This document shows, one piece after another, positions 38,115-47,562 of a stretch of DNA of 64,000 nt (positions are counted from its first letter, which is position 1; each line of letters opens with the position of its first letter). The notes under the pieces were generated by a model. The model worked only from the letters and a program-made list of their open reading frames with translations. It did not search any database and was not told the DNA's origin. Source of the DNA: Methylobacillus flagellatus (GTDB lineage Bacteria > Pseudomonadota > Gammaproteobacteria > Burkholderiales > Methylophilaceae); contig NZ_SCOU01000002.1 of the NCBI RefSeq assembly GCF_005502435.1, positions 434,001 through 498,000 on the forward strand, in the 5' to 3' direction. The position numbers were made by a program, and so were the translations under genes.

Positions 38115-40028
38115 TCAATCCGCCAGACTGGCTAATTCTTCCCAGCGTTGCATGGCCGTCTGGATAGCCAGTTCTGTCTGGTTGATCTTGATTTGCAGGC
38201 TGGCCGCCGTGCTCGGTTCGTCCTTGTACAGTTTGGGGTCCGCCAGTTGGAGTTGCATCGCGGCGAGTTGTTGCTCCAAGCCGTCGATCTGGGCCGGCAG
38301 GCTGTCCAGCTCCTTTTGTTGTTTGAAGCTCAGTTTGGCGGGCTTGGCTACTACCGGTGTGGGCGCAGGCGCCGTGGTGTTGGTCTTGCGTTCGGATTTG
38401 AGGTTGCTGGCCGCATCGGCGTTGCGTTGACGCGTGAAGCGTAGCCAGTCGTCATAACCACCGCCGAATTCGTCCAGCTTACCATTGCCCTCGAAGGCGA
38501 TGATCTGGGTGACAGTGTTCTCCAGAAAGGCGCGGTCATGACTGACCAGGAACAGCGTGCCGTCGAACTCTTGCAGCAGGCTCTCCAGCAGTTCCAGGGT
38601 GTCGATATCGAGGTCGTTGGTGGGTTCGTCCAGCACCAGCACATTGGCGGGGCGGGCGAACAGGCGCGCCAGCAGCAGGCGGTTGCGCTCGCCACCGGAC
38701 AGCGATTTCACCGGCGAGCGTGAGCGTTGCGGCGGGAACAGGAAGTCTTCCAGATAGCTGATGACGTGCTTGCGCTCGTTGCCGATCTGCACGAATTCCG
38801 AGCCCGGGCTGATGGTGTCGGCCAGCGTGGCTTCTTCGTCCAGTTGCTCGCGCATCTGGTCGAAATAAGCGATATTGAGGTTGGTACCGCGCTGGATGTC
38901 GCCGCTGTCCGCTTCCAACTCGCCCAGGATCAGTTTGAGCAGCGTGGTTTTGCCCGCGCCATTGGGGCCGAGCAGACCGATGCGGTCGCCACGCAGGATG
39001 CGCGTGCTGAAGTTGCTGATCAGTGTGCGCTCGCCGTAGGCCTTGTTGACGCCTTCCAGCACGGCCACCAGTTTGCCGGAGCGTTCGCCGCTGTCCAGCG
39101 CCAGTTGTACCTTGCCTTGACGCTCGCGCCGTGCGGCGCGTTCCAGGCGCAGTCTTTCAAGCTGCCGTACGCGGCCTTCGTTACGCGTGCGGCGCGCCTT
39201 GATGCCCTGACGTATCCAGGCTTCTTCCTGCGCCAGCACCTTGTCGAATTTGGCCGCATGGGTGGCTTCCACCGCCAGCAGTTCTTCCTTTTTGACCAGA
39301 TATTGGCTGTAGCTGCCGACGAAATCGGTGAGATTGCCACGGTCCAGTTCCACGATGCGTGTAGCCAGGTGGTCCAGGAAGCGGCGGTCATGGGTGATGA
39401 ACAGCACACTGCCGCTGAAGCCCAGCAGCAGTTCTTCCAGCCATTCGATGGCGGCCAGGTCCAGGTGGTTGGTGGGTTCGTCCAGCAGCAGCACTTCCGG
39501 CTCTGCCACCAAGGCGCGTGCCAGTGCGACGCGTTTGCGCCAGCCACCGGAAAGTGCGCCTACCGACTGGTCGGCAGACAGGCCCAAACGACTGAGCACG
39601 GTTTCGATGCGGCTCTGCGACTGCCAGCCATTGACGGCATCCAGCTCGTGCTGCAAGTGTTGCATCTGTTCCAGCAGGCTGTCGATATCCGCCACCGGGT
39701 CTGCCATCTGCTGGGTGACATGGTGGTAATCCACCAGCAGTTTCTGCAGATTACCCAGGCCTTCGGAGACCGCTTCGAAGATGGTGTGCTCCGCGTCCAG
39801 TTGCGGCTCTTGTGGCACGTAGACCACGCGCAGGCCGGGGGCCACCCACAGTCTGCCATCGTCGAGCTTGCTGTCGCCCGCCATGACTTTGAGCAGGCTG
39901 GATTTACCGGCGCCATTACGGCCGATCAGGCCGACGCGTTCGCCCGGGTCGAGCTGGAAACTGGCGTGGTCCAGAAGTGGATGGTGGCCATAGGCCAGAG
40001 AAGCATTGTCGAGTGTGATATGAGGCAT
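38115..40028 (-). CDS. uup: ABC-F family ATPase (Uup-like)
   Basis: A 637-residue soluble protein with two ABC domains and no membrane part. Walker A motifs are GRNGAGKSSLLK near 36 and GPNGAGKTTLLK near 353. Signatures are LSGGWRKRVALARAL and LSGGERNRLLLARL. The ABC-F linker contains many Arg/Lys (IKARRTRNEGRVRQLERLRLERAARRE). A C-terminal coiled coil (about 560-637) is typical of Uup. Such proteins act on ribosomes or DNA structure; Uup is linked to transposon excision and ribosome rescue. It is separate from the glycan operon upstream by 43 bp, so co-transcription is possible. Confidence 0.88.
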   Translation of the reverse strand: MPHITLDNASLAYGHHPLLDHASFQLDPGERVGLIGRNGAGKSSLLKVMAGDSKLDDGRLWVAPGLRVVYVPQEPQLDAEHTIFEAVSEGLGNLQKLLVDYHHVTQQMADPVADIDSLLEQMQHLQHELDAVNGWQSQSRIETVLSRLGLSADQSVGALSGGWRKRVALARALVAEPEVLLLDEPTNHLDLAAIEWLEELLLGFSGSVLFITHDRRFLDHLATRIVELDRGNLTDFVGSYSQYLVKKEELLAVEATHAAKFDKVLAQEEAWIRQGIKARRTRNEGRVRQLERLRLERAARRERQGKVQLALDSGERSGKLVAVLEGVNKAYGERTLISNFSTRILRGDRIGLLGPNGAGKTTLLKLILGELEADSGDIQRGTNLNIAYFDQMREQLDEEATLADTISPGSEFVQIGNERKHVISYLEDFLFPPQRSRSPVKSLSGGERNRLLLARLFARPANVLVLDEPTNDLDIDTLELLESLLQEFDGTLFLVSHDRAFLENTVTQIIAFEGNGKLDEFGGGYDDWLRFTRQRNADAASNLKSERKTNTTAPAPTPVVAKPAKLSFKQQKELDSLPAQIDGLEQQLAAMQLQLADPKLYKDEPSTAASLQIKINQTELAIQTAMQRWEELASLAD

Positions 40029-40071
40029 GGCGGCATTTTAAAGCATCGCCGCCCGCCTGACTGCCGTTAAC

Positions 40072-41478
40072 TCAGCTTTGTTGCCAGCTTGCTTTGCGCT
40101 TCATGTCACCCCACTGGTGTTTGGTGCCTATCGCCCAGCGGAACAAGCCGCGCAAACGCCAGATGGAGTTGAGCTGGCGATAGCCGAAGTTCTCCACGAT
40201 GACGGCAAGGATCAGCCACAGCAGATGCTGCGGCTTCTTATACAGGCTGAACGAGATCTCTTCCAGCAACAGACCGGACAGCGACAGCAGCACGCCGAAG
40301 CTGAACGTGGCGAACATGAAGATGGCGAACATCTGCCAGGAGATCATATCGAAGATGAAGAACAGCACCATCAGCACATAACCCAGCACTTCCAGCAGCG
40401 GGCCCAGCCATTCGAAGATCATCATGAACGGAAAGGTGACCCAGCCCGGCACGCCACCCTTGCGGCTGAGCATCAGCCCGAAGTTGCTGGACAGGCTCTC
40501 GGACAAGCCGCGCTGCCAGCGGATGCGCTGATTGCGCAGCGTACGCAGGTCTTCCGGCGCTTCGGTCCAGCACACCGGGTCTGGCAGGAACACGATACGG
40601 TAGGCGCGGCCCTGTTCACGCAGCAGGCGGTGCATGCGCACCACCAGTTCCATATCCTCGCCTACCGTGTCGGTGCGATAGCCGCCGATCTCCTGCACCA
40701 CATCGCGCTTGAACACGCCGAATGCGCCGGAAATGATCAACAAGCCCTGGATGCTGCTCCAGCCCAGGCGACCGAACAGGAACGCGCGCAAGTATTCCAC
40801 CACCTGGAACAGGGCCAGCAGGTTGCGCGGCAAGCCGATCTTGGTGAGATAGCCGCCGCTCACCTCGCAGCCATTGGCGATGCGTACCGTGCCGCCCGTG
40901 GCGACCACGCGGTTGTCATCCAGGAAAGGCTGCACGATGCGCTGCATGCTGTCGCGCTGCAGCACCGTGTCCGCGTCCACACCACAGAACAGCGGGTGGC
41001 GTGCTGCGTTGATGCCGGCATTCAGTGAATCGGCCTTGCCACCGTTTTCTTTGTCGATGACACGCAGGTTGGGGTAACGCGTGGAGCGGTAGATGCCGCG
41101 TATCGGCTTGGTGGCGATGCGGTCGTCATAGTCTTCTGGATACACTGCCAGCGCGAATTCGCGTTTCAGTACCTCCAGCGTGTCATCCTTGGAGCCATCG
41201 TTGATGACCACGATCTCGAAGTTGGGGTAGCTCAGTTGCAGCATGGACAACAGTGAACCGGCGATGGTGGCTTGCTCGTTATAGGCTGGCACCAGAATAC
41301 TCACAGCGGGTTCCAGCCCGGAGTGCGGCTGTGGCAGCGTGTGCAATACGCCGCTGCTGATGTATTCGCGCATGCTGCGCAAGGAGAACAGATTCAGCAG
41401 CAAGTAGCCGCAGTTCATGCTGATGAAATAAAGCAGGATCAGCCACTGGCTGATCTCCACCCAGGCTTGCCAGTTCAT
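40072..41478 (-). CDS. Processive family 2 glycosyltransferase (exopolysaccharide synthase)
   Basis: A 468-residue membrane GT2 with the cellulose/hyaluronan/PNAG synthase pattern: VINDGS (N93-D94-G95), D168/D170 in GVDADT, E274-D275 in TVGEDMEL, and QRIRW at 317-321. An N-terminal helix (about 10-31) and three or four C-terminal helices (about 347-430) should form the transport channel. It would polymerise a sugar at the inner membrane and thread it out. It overlaps the HEAT-repeat gene by ATGA and is the last gene of a four-gene operon. No PilZ domain is present. The nearest named relative is PgaC, but no PgaB deacetylase is nearby, so the polymer is undefined. Confidence 0.88.
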   Translation of the reverse strand: MNWQAWVEISQWLILLYFISMNCGYLLLNLFSLRSMREYISSGVLHTLPQPHSGLEPAVSILVPAYNEQATIAGSLLSMLQLSYPNFEIVVINDGSKDDTLEVLKREFALAVYPEDYDDRIATKPIRGIYRSTRYPNLRVIDKENGGKADSLNAGINAARHPLFCGVDADTVLQRDSMQRIVQPFLDDNRVVATGGTVRIANGCEVSGGYLTKIGLPRNLLALFQVVEYLRAFLFGRLGWSSIQGLLIISGAFGVFKRDVVQEIGGYRTDTVGEDMELVVRMHRLLREQGRAYRIVFLPDPVCWTEAPEDLRTLRNQRIRWQRGLSESLSSNFGLMLSRKGGVPGWVTFPFMMIFEWLGPLLEVLGYVLMVLFFIFDMISWQMFAIFMFATFSFGVLLSLSGLLLEEISFSLYKKPQHLLWLILAVIVENFGYRQLNSIWRLRGLFRWAIGTKHQWGDMKRKASWQQS

Positions 41479-42554
41479 TTGAACTCCAGATCGGCGATGG
41501 CTTGTTGTAGTGCCGCCGCAGCGTGTTCACCCTGATGCTGCTGTATCAGGGCGTCCAGCGTACGACGATGGATGAACGGCGCAGCCACCAGTGCGCGTGC
41601 GGCCTGACGACGTACGCCCCATTCTGGCGCTTGCAACAACTGCTCCAGACGCGGCAGATCGTCAGCCGAACCCAGTCTGCCCAGCGTGCTGGCCACTTCA
41701 GCGCGCACATGCCAGTCCGGATGCTGCAGGTGCAGGTGCACCAGATGGATGTCTTGCGGGCTGCGGAACAGGCGCAGCGCAGAGACCAGTGTTCCCGGAT
41801 CTTCATGGCCGATCAGGAGAGGCGCCAGGAACTGGTTGTCCGGATGGAAGCCTATCGGTTCCAGCAAGCGCATCAGACGTCCCAGTTGAGGCAGTTTCTG
41901 CCAGGCCGCAAAACCGATCGCGTCCAGCAAAGGCGGCACCAGCGCGCTGCCTTCGTTCGAGAGCAGGTTGGATAAACGTGCCTGGGACCAGTCGCGATGT
42001 GCAAGGATCTGCGGGATCACCAGCGGCGCTGCACGCTGGGCGTCGATCTGCACCAGGCTGCGAGCCGCCACGATGGCGATGGGGGAGTGCTTGTGCATCA
42101 AGCCTACCAGCACGTCCCACATCTCCGCATCCTGCAGATGCCCGACCGTGGTGGCGGCCAACAGGCGCTGGCGCAGATTGCCGCGCTTGAGCAGGCGGTG
42201 CAGCCTGCGGCGCAGCGCTTGTTGCGCGAAGATCTGGTTAAGCAGCTGGCGTGATTCACCACGCAGGGATTCCTGATAATGCAGCCACAGTTGCAAAAAA
42301 TCCAGTAGGTAGACTGCAGGCAGTTTGGGCAGCACCAGGCTGTCGTCGCCAGCCAAAGCACGACTGATCAGCGGGCGCCATTCGGCCAGGAATTGGCGTG
42401 TGTTGCGTTCACGGTGCAGTGAGACCACGCGCTGCAGGATAAGGCAGACCATGGCCACCAGCGTGAGCACGAGCGCGCCCACCCCTAGCCAGAACACCCC
42501 CTGTACCAGCGGATCCAGCTGCATCAGCCAATCAAAATGCACGGCGTAGCCCAA
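41475..42554 (-). CDS. Membrane-anchored HEAT-repeat protein
   Basis: A 359-residue protein with one N-terminal membrane helix (about 15-42) and a long alpha-helical body. HEAT/PBS-lyase-like repeats are visible from about 125, for example RQRLLAATTVGHLQDAEMWDVLVGLM, AIVAARSLVQIDAQRAAPLVIPQIL, HVRAEVASTLGRLGSADDLPRLEQLL and GVRRQAARALVAAP. HEAT solenoids bind other proteins, so it may scaffold the synthase. It overlaps the GT2 gene by 4 bp and the barrel gene by 23 bp, implying strict co-expression. No enzyme motif was found. Confidence 0.75.
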   Translation of the reverse strand: MGYAVHFDWLMQLDPLVQGVFWLGVGALVLTLVAMVCLILQRVVSLHRERNTRQFLAEWRPLISRALAGDDSLVLPKLPAVYLLDFLQLWLHYQESLRGESRQLLNQIFAQQALRRRLHRLLKRGNLRQRLLAATTVGHLQDAEMWDVLVGLMHKHSPIAIVAARSLVQIDAQRAAPLVIPQILAHRDWSQARLSNLLSNEGSALVPPLLDAIGFAAWQKLPQLGRLMRLLEPIGFHPDNQFLAPLLIGHEDPGTLVSALRLFRSPQDIHLVHLHLQHPDWHVRAEVASTLGRLGSADDLPRLEQLLQAPEWGVRRQAARALVAAPFIHRRTLDALIQQHQGEHAAAALQQAIADLEFK

Positions 42555-43797
42555 TGCCTATCCCGTTACGTTGATAGGCGTCACCCTGCTGGGTCTGATT
42601 GAGCTGCCAGCTCACCGCCCAGTCCTGATTTAGCCAGTGGCGGCCATTGAGGCCGAAGCTGTAAACATCGCTGATCAGGAAGGTGGACAGGAACTGATCC
42701 GATTCCTCACCGCGGCTGTAGCTTGCCGTGATGAAGCTGTTGTCATGGTAATAGCGTGATACTTGTATCCGGTGGTTATACAGGGTGCGGCCTTCGGTGA
42801 AGATAGGCGTGGGGCTGTAAGCGAAGCGCCAGTTGCCCACATAACGTTCCACGCTCAAGGGCAGCAGCGTGGCGCTGGAGGCGTTATATTCGGCATGGCG
42901 CACGCCTGCGTGCAATACCCAGCCGTCATCGAGTGCGTATTGCAGGCTGGCCAGCAGGCTGTTCCTGGCGACCACCTTGTGGGCCGGGCTATACATCCCT
43001 TCCACGTTCAAGGTCAGGCGTTGATTGAGCGGCAGGTAAGCCCCGGCCATCAGCTCGTGATCCGTTTCATCGAAACGCTCGCTGCGCCGCAGCGCACCAT
43101 AAACCACTTGCCGTGGGCCTATGCGATGGATCAGGTCCAGTTGCACGCCTTGCCAGTTGCGGTTGCCTCTGGACAGGAAGTCCTGGAACAGGCTGAGTTC
43201 CACCTGCTGGTCGTGGCGCGGGTCCAGCGTGCGTTCTATGTTGGTGAGCACGATGCCCGGTTCGCTGATGGCGGGCATCGCTGGCGGCACCAGGTCCCAG
43301 CTGGCCTGCGGGAACAGTTGGGCGGCCTCGGTCTGCAGACTGAGTGCCTGATCGCGTTGCGGTACTTGCAGGCTCATCAAGGCCTGGATGTTCAGCCGCC
43401 ACAGATCGGCATAGTCGGGGTTGTGTTCGCGCGCGGGCGTCACCACGTCCAGGGCCGCTTGCGGTTCACCACCCCAGAGATGGCTCTGCGCCAGCCCGAG
43501 GGCGACGTCAGCGTCCTGCGGGTAACGTGTCAGCAGCCATTGATACGCCTGCGCGGCCTCGGCATAGCGTTGTTGACGCAGCAGACTGCGCGCCAGCAGG
43601 GCGCGGGCTTCGACGTTGTCCGGTTCGCTGTTCAATGCCTCGCGCAGCAGTTGCTCGGCCGCCGCGTAGTCTTGCGACTGCATCTTTTGCTGCGCAGTTT
43701 CCAGCGCGGCTGCATGTGCTGCCAAGCTGCCCAACAGGCAGGCCATGGCAAGTGCGTCACGCAGGCGACTTGTCAGCCGTTCAGGCCGTTTTGACAT
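42532..43797 (-). CDS. TPR plus YaiO-like outer-membrane beta-barrel protein
   Basis: 421 residues from ATG 43797; the frame is open upstream but that part lies inside the receiver gene. A signal peptide (SRLRDALAMACLLGSLAAHA) is followed by TPR-type helices (about 35-160: AAEQLLREALNSEPDNVEARALLARSLL, AAQAYQWLLTRYPQDADVALGLAQ). A C-terminal barrel from about 185 has alternating aromatic strands and ends in a terminal Phe (GIGLRRAF). This is the TPR-porin layout of polysaccharide exporters such as PgaA, with a barrel like YaiO. It overlaps the receiver gene by 17 bp and the HEAT gene by 23 bp. Confidence 0.8.
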   Translation of the reverse strand: MSKRPERLTSRLRDALAMACLLGSLAAHAAALETAQQKMQSQDYAAAEQLLREALNSEPDNVEARALLARSLLRQQRYAEAAQAYQWLLTRYPQDADVALGLAQSHLWGGEPQAALDVVTPAREHNPDYADLWRLNIQALMSLQVPQRDQALSLQTEAAQLFPQASWDLVPPAMPAISEPGIVLTNIERTLDPRHDQQVELSLFQDFLSRGNRNWQGVQLDLIHRIGPRQVVYGALRRSERFDETDHELMAGAYLPLNQRLTLNVEGMYSPAHKVVARNSLLASLQYALDDGWVLHAGVRHAEYNASSATLLPLSVERYVGNWRFAYSPTPIFTEGRTLYNHRIQVSRYYHDNSFITASYSRGEESDQFLSTFLISDVYSFGLNGRHWLNQDWAVSWQLNQTQQGDAYQRNGIGIGLRRAF

Positions 43798-44164
43798 GAC
43801 GCCGGATTCTGGCCAGCACTTCATTCGGCTGGAAGGGTTTGACCACGTAATCATTGGCACCCAGCTCCAGTGCCCGCACGATGTCACTCTCGTGGGACTT
43901 GGTGGTGAGCATGATGATGATGGTGTCTTTCCAGCTGGCTTGTTCACGCATCTGGCGCAATAGCTCGATGCCATCCACATAAGGCAACATGATGTCCAGG
44001 ATCACCAGCTGAGGCGGTGCTTCCGGGGTGATCAGTGCATTTGCGGCACGGCCGTCTTCGATTACTTGAGTGTCATAACCCGCCCGTTGCAGCAAAAATT
44101 GCAGCAGCATCGCGATCGAAGGGTCATCTTCGATCACCAGGGCAGTGGGTAGATTGTCTGCCAT
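43781..44164 (-). CDS. Stand-alone response-regulator receiver protein
   Basis: A 127-residue CheY-like receiver with no output domain. The acidic pocket is E12-D13-D14, the phosphoacceptor is D57 (VILDIMLP), the Thr is in IMLTTKS and the Lys in VVKPF. AGGA precedes the ATG by about ten bases. It is the first gene of the glycan operon and overlaps the barrel gene. The simplest role is phosphorylation-dependent control of the synthase complex by protein contact, not transcription. Kinases are encoded on the other side of the promoter region. Confidence 0.88.
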   Translation of the reverse strand: MADNLPTALVIEDDPSIAMLLQFLLQRAGYDTQVIEDGRAANALITPEAPPQLVILDIMLPYVDGIELLRQMREQASWKDTIIIMLTTKSHESDIVRALELGANDYVVKPFQPNEVLARIRRHVKTA

Positions 44165-44500
44165 ATATCATCCTACGAACTAAAAATTAGGTGCGGTGAA
44201 TCTGGCTTGGCATGCGATGATTTGCCTGGCTTGAATAACGGCACTCTTGAATAACCACACTATGGATAAAAGGTAGATCAGCGATACTGTATGTTGACGC
44301 TACTGTAAGTTAATGCCGATCGATACTGCGTCTGAAAATTGATTTACGGCATTCGGCATCAATAGATTAACCTTAATTCAAGCCGCTCAATTCGATGAAC
44401 TAAGAGGTTATTCTGGAGTTTAGTGTCGCCGGAAAATTATTCATCGCGCATAAAATAGCCTGATAACATCATACCTGAAACAAATCAAAAGGATGCTGCC
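44165..44500. promoter_or_regulatory. Divergent control region between glycan operon and kinase genes
   Basis: 336 bp without a gene. It is AT-richer than the genes around it and full of short repeats: CTTGAATAAC at 44230-44239 and 44246-44255, TACTGTA at 44285-44291 and 44301-44307, CGATACTG at 44282-44289 and 44321-44328, and an inverted pair ATGCCGA/TCGGCAT at 44313-44319 and 44353-44359. Several could be operators. A TAAAAT near 44451 may be the -10 for the kinase gene. No promoter can be fixed with certainty. Confidence 0.5.
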
Positions 44501-47047
44501 GTGCCATTGAAACAGCAACTCAGCAAGTCCACCACATCGCTGCTGGTGATCGTCACGGGGCTGGTATTACTGATCGGCTTTGCCATCTGGAGCTATATGC
44601 GATTGCTGGAATCGCAGAGCTGGAGCGAGCATACCTACGAAGTCCTTACCCATATCTCTGAGCTGGAAAGCCTCATGCTTTCCGACCGTGGCTTGAGCCT
44701 GTGCGTGGCGACCGGTGATGCGCGCCTGACCGAAAAGCCGGGCTGGGAGAAACGCCTGGACACCCAACTGAATCTGCTCAAGCAACTCACGGCGGATAAC
44801 CCGGTGCAGCATAGCAATGTGCTCAATATCGAGAAGCGCATGCGTGACTGGCAGCTGGAGTATGTGTTCCCTGCGCAGCGTGCTTGTGAACAGGCACGCA
44901 CCGGTGCTCACCGGGCCGATCTGGCCTTCCAGCTGGCCGGTATCGCAGAGCGGCATCACCGTGACATCGGCCAGCTGATCGGCTATGTCAGTGAAAGCGA
45001 GCAGGCCTTGCTGACCGTGCGGCAGAGCAATAACCGCACTACGCAGCGTGTCACCAATCTGCTGCTATTGCTGGGCATGCTCAGCCTGGCCATGCTGATC
45101 CTGGTGTTTTTGCGCACGCAACTGCGTTCGGCACGTGAGTTGCAGCAGGCCAACCAGCAGCTGCAGCACACCCTGACCGCACAGACGCAGATACAGGCTG
45201 ATCTGGCGGCCGCTGAAGCGCGTGCTTCCGCCATCGTCGACAATGTGTCGGATGCCATCGTCATCCTCAACACCGAGGGCCGCATCGGCAGTTTCAACCG
45301 CGCTGCCGAACGTATCTTCGGGCACCGCGAGCAGGATATACGCGAGCGTAACCTGTTGATGCTGTTCCCGCCCGACCAGGAGGTGCTGGCCATGCAGGAT
45401 TTCCTGGCATTCGAGGCAGATGCCGAAGCCTGCGCACTGGGCACGGTGGATTACGAGATGGAGGGCTTGCGCCGCAATGGTGTGCGCTTCCCGCTGGAGC
45501 TGTCCATCAGCCAGATGCGCGTCAACGACACCTTGTACCTGATCGCCTTGATGCGTGATGTGACCGAACGCAAGCGTGTGGAGAAGATGAAGAACGAGTT
45601 CGTTTCCACCGTCAGCCACGAGTTGCGTACCCCGCTCACGGCGATCCGTGGGGCACTGGGCCTGGTCAGCGGCACCATGACGGCAGATATCCCGGCGTCC
45701 ATGCGCAGCCTGGTGGAGATCGCCACCAGCAACAGCGAACGCTTGGTGCGCCTCATCAACGACATCCTGGACATCGAGAAGATCGAATCCGGCCACATGC
45801 GTTTCGACCTCAGCGTACAAACCTTGTCCAAGTTGTTGGAGCAGGCGGTGCAGGCCAACCGCCATTATGCCGAGCAGTTCGGGGTGACACTTCATGTCCG
45901 CCCGCCCGTGCCTGGCTGCGAACTCCGTGTGGATGCAGACCGTTTCATGCAGCTGATGGCCAACCTGCTCTCCAATGCCGCCAAGTTCTCGCCGCCCGGT
46001 CAGCAGGTGGACATCGAAGCCAGCGTGCAAGGCCAGGATGTGGTGGTCAAGGTCATCGACCGGGGCGCTGGCATCCCGGCCAATTTCCGCGACAAGATCT
46101 TCCAGAAGTTCTCGCAGGCGGACAGTTCCGACACGCGCGCCAAGGGCGGCACCGGTCTGGGCTTGAGTATCTGCAAAGCCATCGTCGAGCAGATGGGCGG
46201 CAGCATGGGCTTCGACAGCGTGGAGGGCAAAGGCACCACCATGCACTTCAGCCTACCCCTGCTGCGACAACTGGAGCTGCCAGTGCAGCAGCCTGTGTCG
46301 CGGGACAGTGCGCGGCTGCTGGTGTGTGAGGACGACCCGGACATCGCCAGCCTGTTGCAGATGATTTTGCGTCAGGCCGATTTCAACGTGGATGTGGCCC
46401 ATGATGCGGATACGGCCATGCGCATGTTACTGGACGGCAACTACAGCGCGCTGACGCTGGACATCGCCCTGCCGGGCAAGGATGGTCTGAGTCTGCTGCA
46501 CGAATTGCAGCAGCATGAAAAGACGCGCGCATTGCGCGTGGTGGTGGTGTCTGCCAAGGCGGCAGAGGCGCGTGCCAGTTTGCTCAGAACCAGTCAGGAG
46601 GCAGAGCAGGGCATGGTGGTCGACTGGCTGGAGAAGCCCATCGATCAGGCCAGACTGCTGCGCAGCATCGGTGTGGCGCGTCAGGACGCCAGTGGCCCCT
46701 TGCGCGTATTGCATGTGGAAGACGACGCTGATATCCGTACCGTGGTTGGCGCCATGCTGGCTGGCAAATGCGAGCTGAAAGCCGCCGCCACGCTGGCAGA
46801 GGCCTATCAGTGCTGCGCCAGCGGCAGCTTTGACGTGATCATTCTGGATCAGGGCTTGCCCGATGGCTCCGGCCTGGACCTGCTGTCTTATCTCGCCAGC
46901 CATGGCATCACCACGCCAGTGGTGGTGTTCTCTGCCAACGAGGTGGACGATCCGGACGCGGTCAGTGCCAGCCTGGTCAAGTCACGTACCAGCGACCAGC
47001 AACTGCTGGACACTATCCTGGGGCTGGCCCAGACCGGTCGTCAATGA
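44501..47047 (+). CDS. Hybrid sensor histidine kinase (CHASE3-like, PAS, HisKA, HATPase, REC, REC)
   Basis: An 848-residue kinase. Membrane helices near 13-33 and 184-203 bracket a periplasmic CHASE3-like helical sensor. A PAS domain spans about 245-355. The phosphorylated His is H373 (VSHELRTPLT). ATPase motifs are NLLSNAAKFSPPG near 487 and KGGTGLGLSI near 550. Two receivers follow, with D654 (LTLDIALPGKDG) and D783 (VIILDQGLPDGSG). The start GTG 44501 follows AAAGGA. It lies upstream of a receiver gene and a receiver-Hpt gene, so a multistep phosphorelay is expected. The ligand is unknown. Confidence 0.92.
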   Translation: MPLKQQLSKSTTSLLVIVTGLVLLIGFAIWSYMRLLESQSWSEHTYEVLTHISELESLMLSDRGLSLCVATGDARLTEKPGWEKRLDTQLNLLKQLTADNPVQHSNVLNIEKRMRDWQLEYVFPAQRACEQARTGAHRADLAFQLAGIAERHHRDIGQLIGYVSESEQALLTVRQSNNRTTQRVTNLLLLLGMLSLAMLILVFLRTQLRSARELQQANQQLQHTLTAQTQIQADLAAAEARASAIVDNVSDAIVILNTEGRIGSFNRAAERIFGHREQDIRERNLLMLFPPDQEVLAMQDFLAFEADAEACALGTVDYEMEGLRRNGVRFPLELSISQMRVNDTLYLIALMRDVTERKRVEKMKNEFVSTVSHELRTPLTAIRGALGLVSGTMTADIPASMRSLVEIATSNSERLVRLINDILDIEKIESGHMRFDLSVQTLSKLLEQAVQANRHYAEQFGVTLHVRPPVPGCELRVDADRFMQLMANLLSNAAKFSPPGQQVDIEASVQGQDVVVKVIDRGAGIPANFRDKIFQKFSQADSSDTRAKGGTGLGLSICKAIVEQMGGSMGFDSVEGKGTTMHFSLPLLRQLELPVQQPVSRDSARLLVCEDDPDIASLLQMILRQADFNVDVAHDADTAMRMLLDGNYSALTLDIALPGKDGLSLLHELQQHEKTRALRVVVVSAKAAEARASLLRTSQEAEQGMVVDWLEKPIDQARLLRSIGVARQDASGPLRVLHVEDDADIRTVVGAMLAGKCELKAAATLAEAYQCCASGSFDVIILDQGLPDGSGLDLLSYLASHGITTPVVVFSANEVDDPDAVSASLVKSRTSDQQLLDTILGLAQTGRQ

Positions 47048-47093
47048 GTCGACCGGCTTAGTGATAAAGGGGCTGGGTTGATCGCCATCAGGC

Positions 47094-47119
47094 GCTATCC
47101 AGAACAGCTATCCAGCACA
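47094..47119. repeat. 13-bp tandem duplication upstream of a receiver gene
   Basis: GCTATCCAGAACA followed directly by GCTATCCAGCACA, one mismatch, in the 91-bp gap after the kinase gene. Confidence 0.75.
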
Positions 47120-47138
47120 ATGGAATGAAAGGAAAACG

Positions 47139-47528
47139 ATGACACAAGCATTGAAACGTATCGCCTATGTGGAAGACGAAGCAGATATCCGTACCGTGGC
47201 GCAGATGGCCTTGCAGATGGTGGGCGGCTACGAGGTGAGTCTGTACGCCTCCGGGGAAGAAGCGCTGCAAAAGCTGCCCCTGTCCATGCCGCAGCTACTG
47301 CTCATGGATGTGATGATGCCGGGCCAGGATGGCCCGACCACACTGGGCGAGCTGCGTAAACTGCCGGCCTGTGCCGATCTGCCGGTGATCTTCATGACGG
47401 CCAAGGCACAACAAAGCGAGATCGCTTATTACAAATCGCTGGGCGCACTGGATGTGATCACCAAGCCGTTCGACCCGATGGCACTGTCCGCCACGGTTGA
47501 GCGCATCTGGACTGCACACCAGTCCTAG
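47139..47528 (+). CDS. Stand-alone response-regulator receiver protein
   Basis: A 129-residue CheY-like receiver: acidic pocket EDE (12-14 region), phosphoacceptor D57 (LLMDVMMPG), Thr in IFMTAK and Lys in VITKPFDP. No output domain. It lies 91 bp after the hybrid kinase on the same strand and 34 bp before the receiver-Hpt gene. It is more similar in its motifs to the REC part of that next protein than to the receiver of the divergent operon, suggesting a local duplication. Confidence 0.88.
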   Translation: MTQALKRIAYVEDEADIRTVAQMALQMVGGYEVSLYASGEEALQKLPLSMPQLLLMDVMMPGQDGPTTLGELRKLPACADLPVIFMTAKAQQSEIAYYKSLGALDVITKPFDPMALSATVERIWTAHQS

Positions 47529-47562
47529 CCCGCTTGTTAGCCTACTTGCCTGCACCTGCCAG

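Noticed and set aside
43798-43980. Upstream extension of the barrel gene
   Set aside because: These codons overlap the receiver gene in another frame; the signal peptide begins after ATG 43797.
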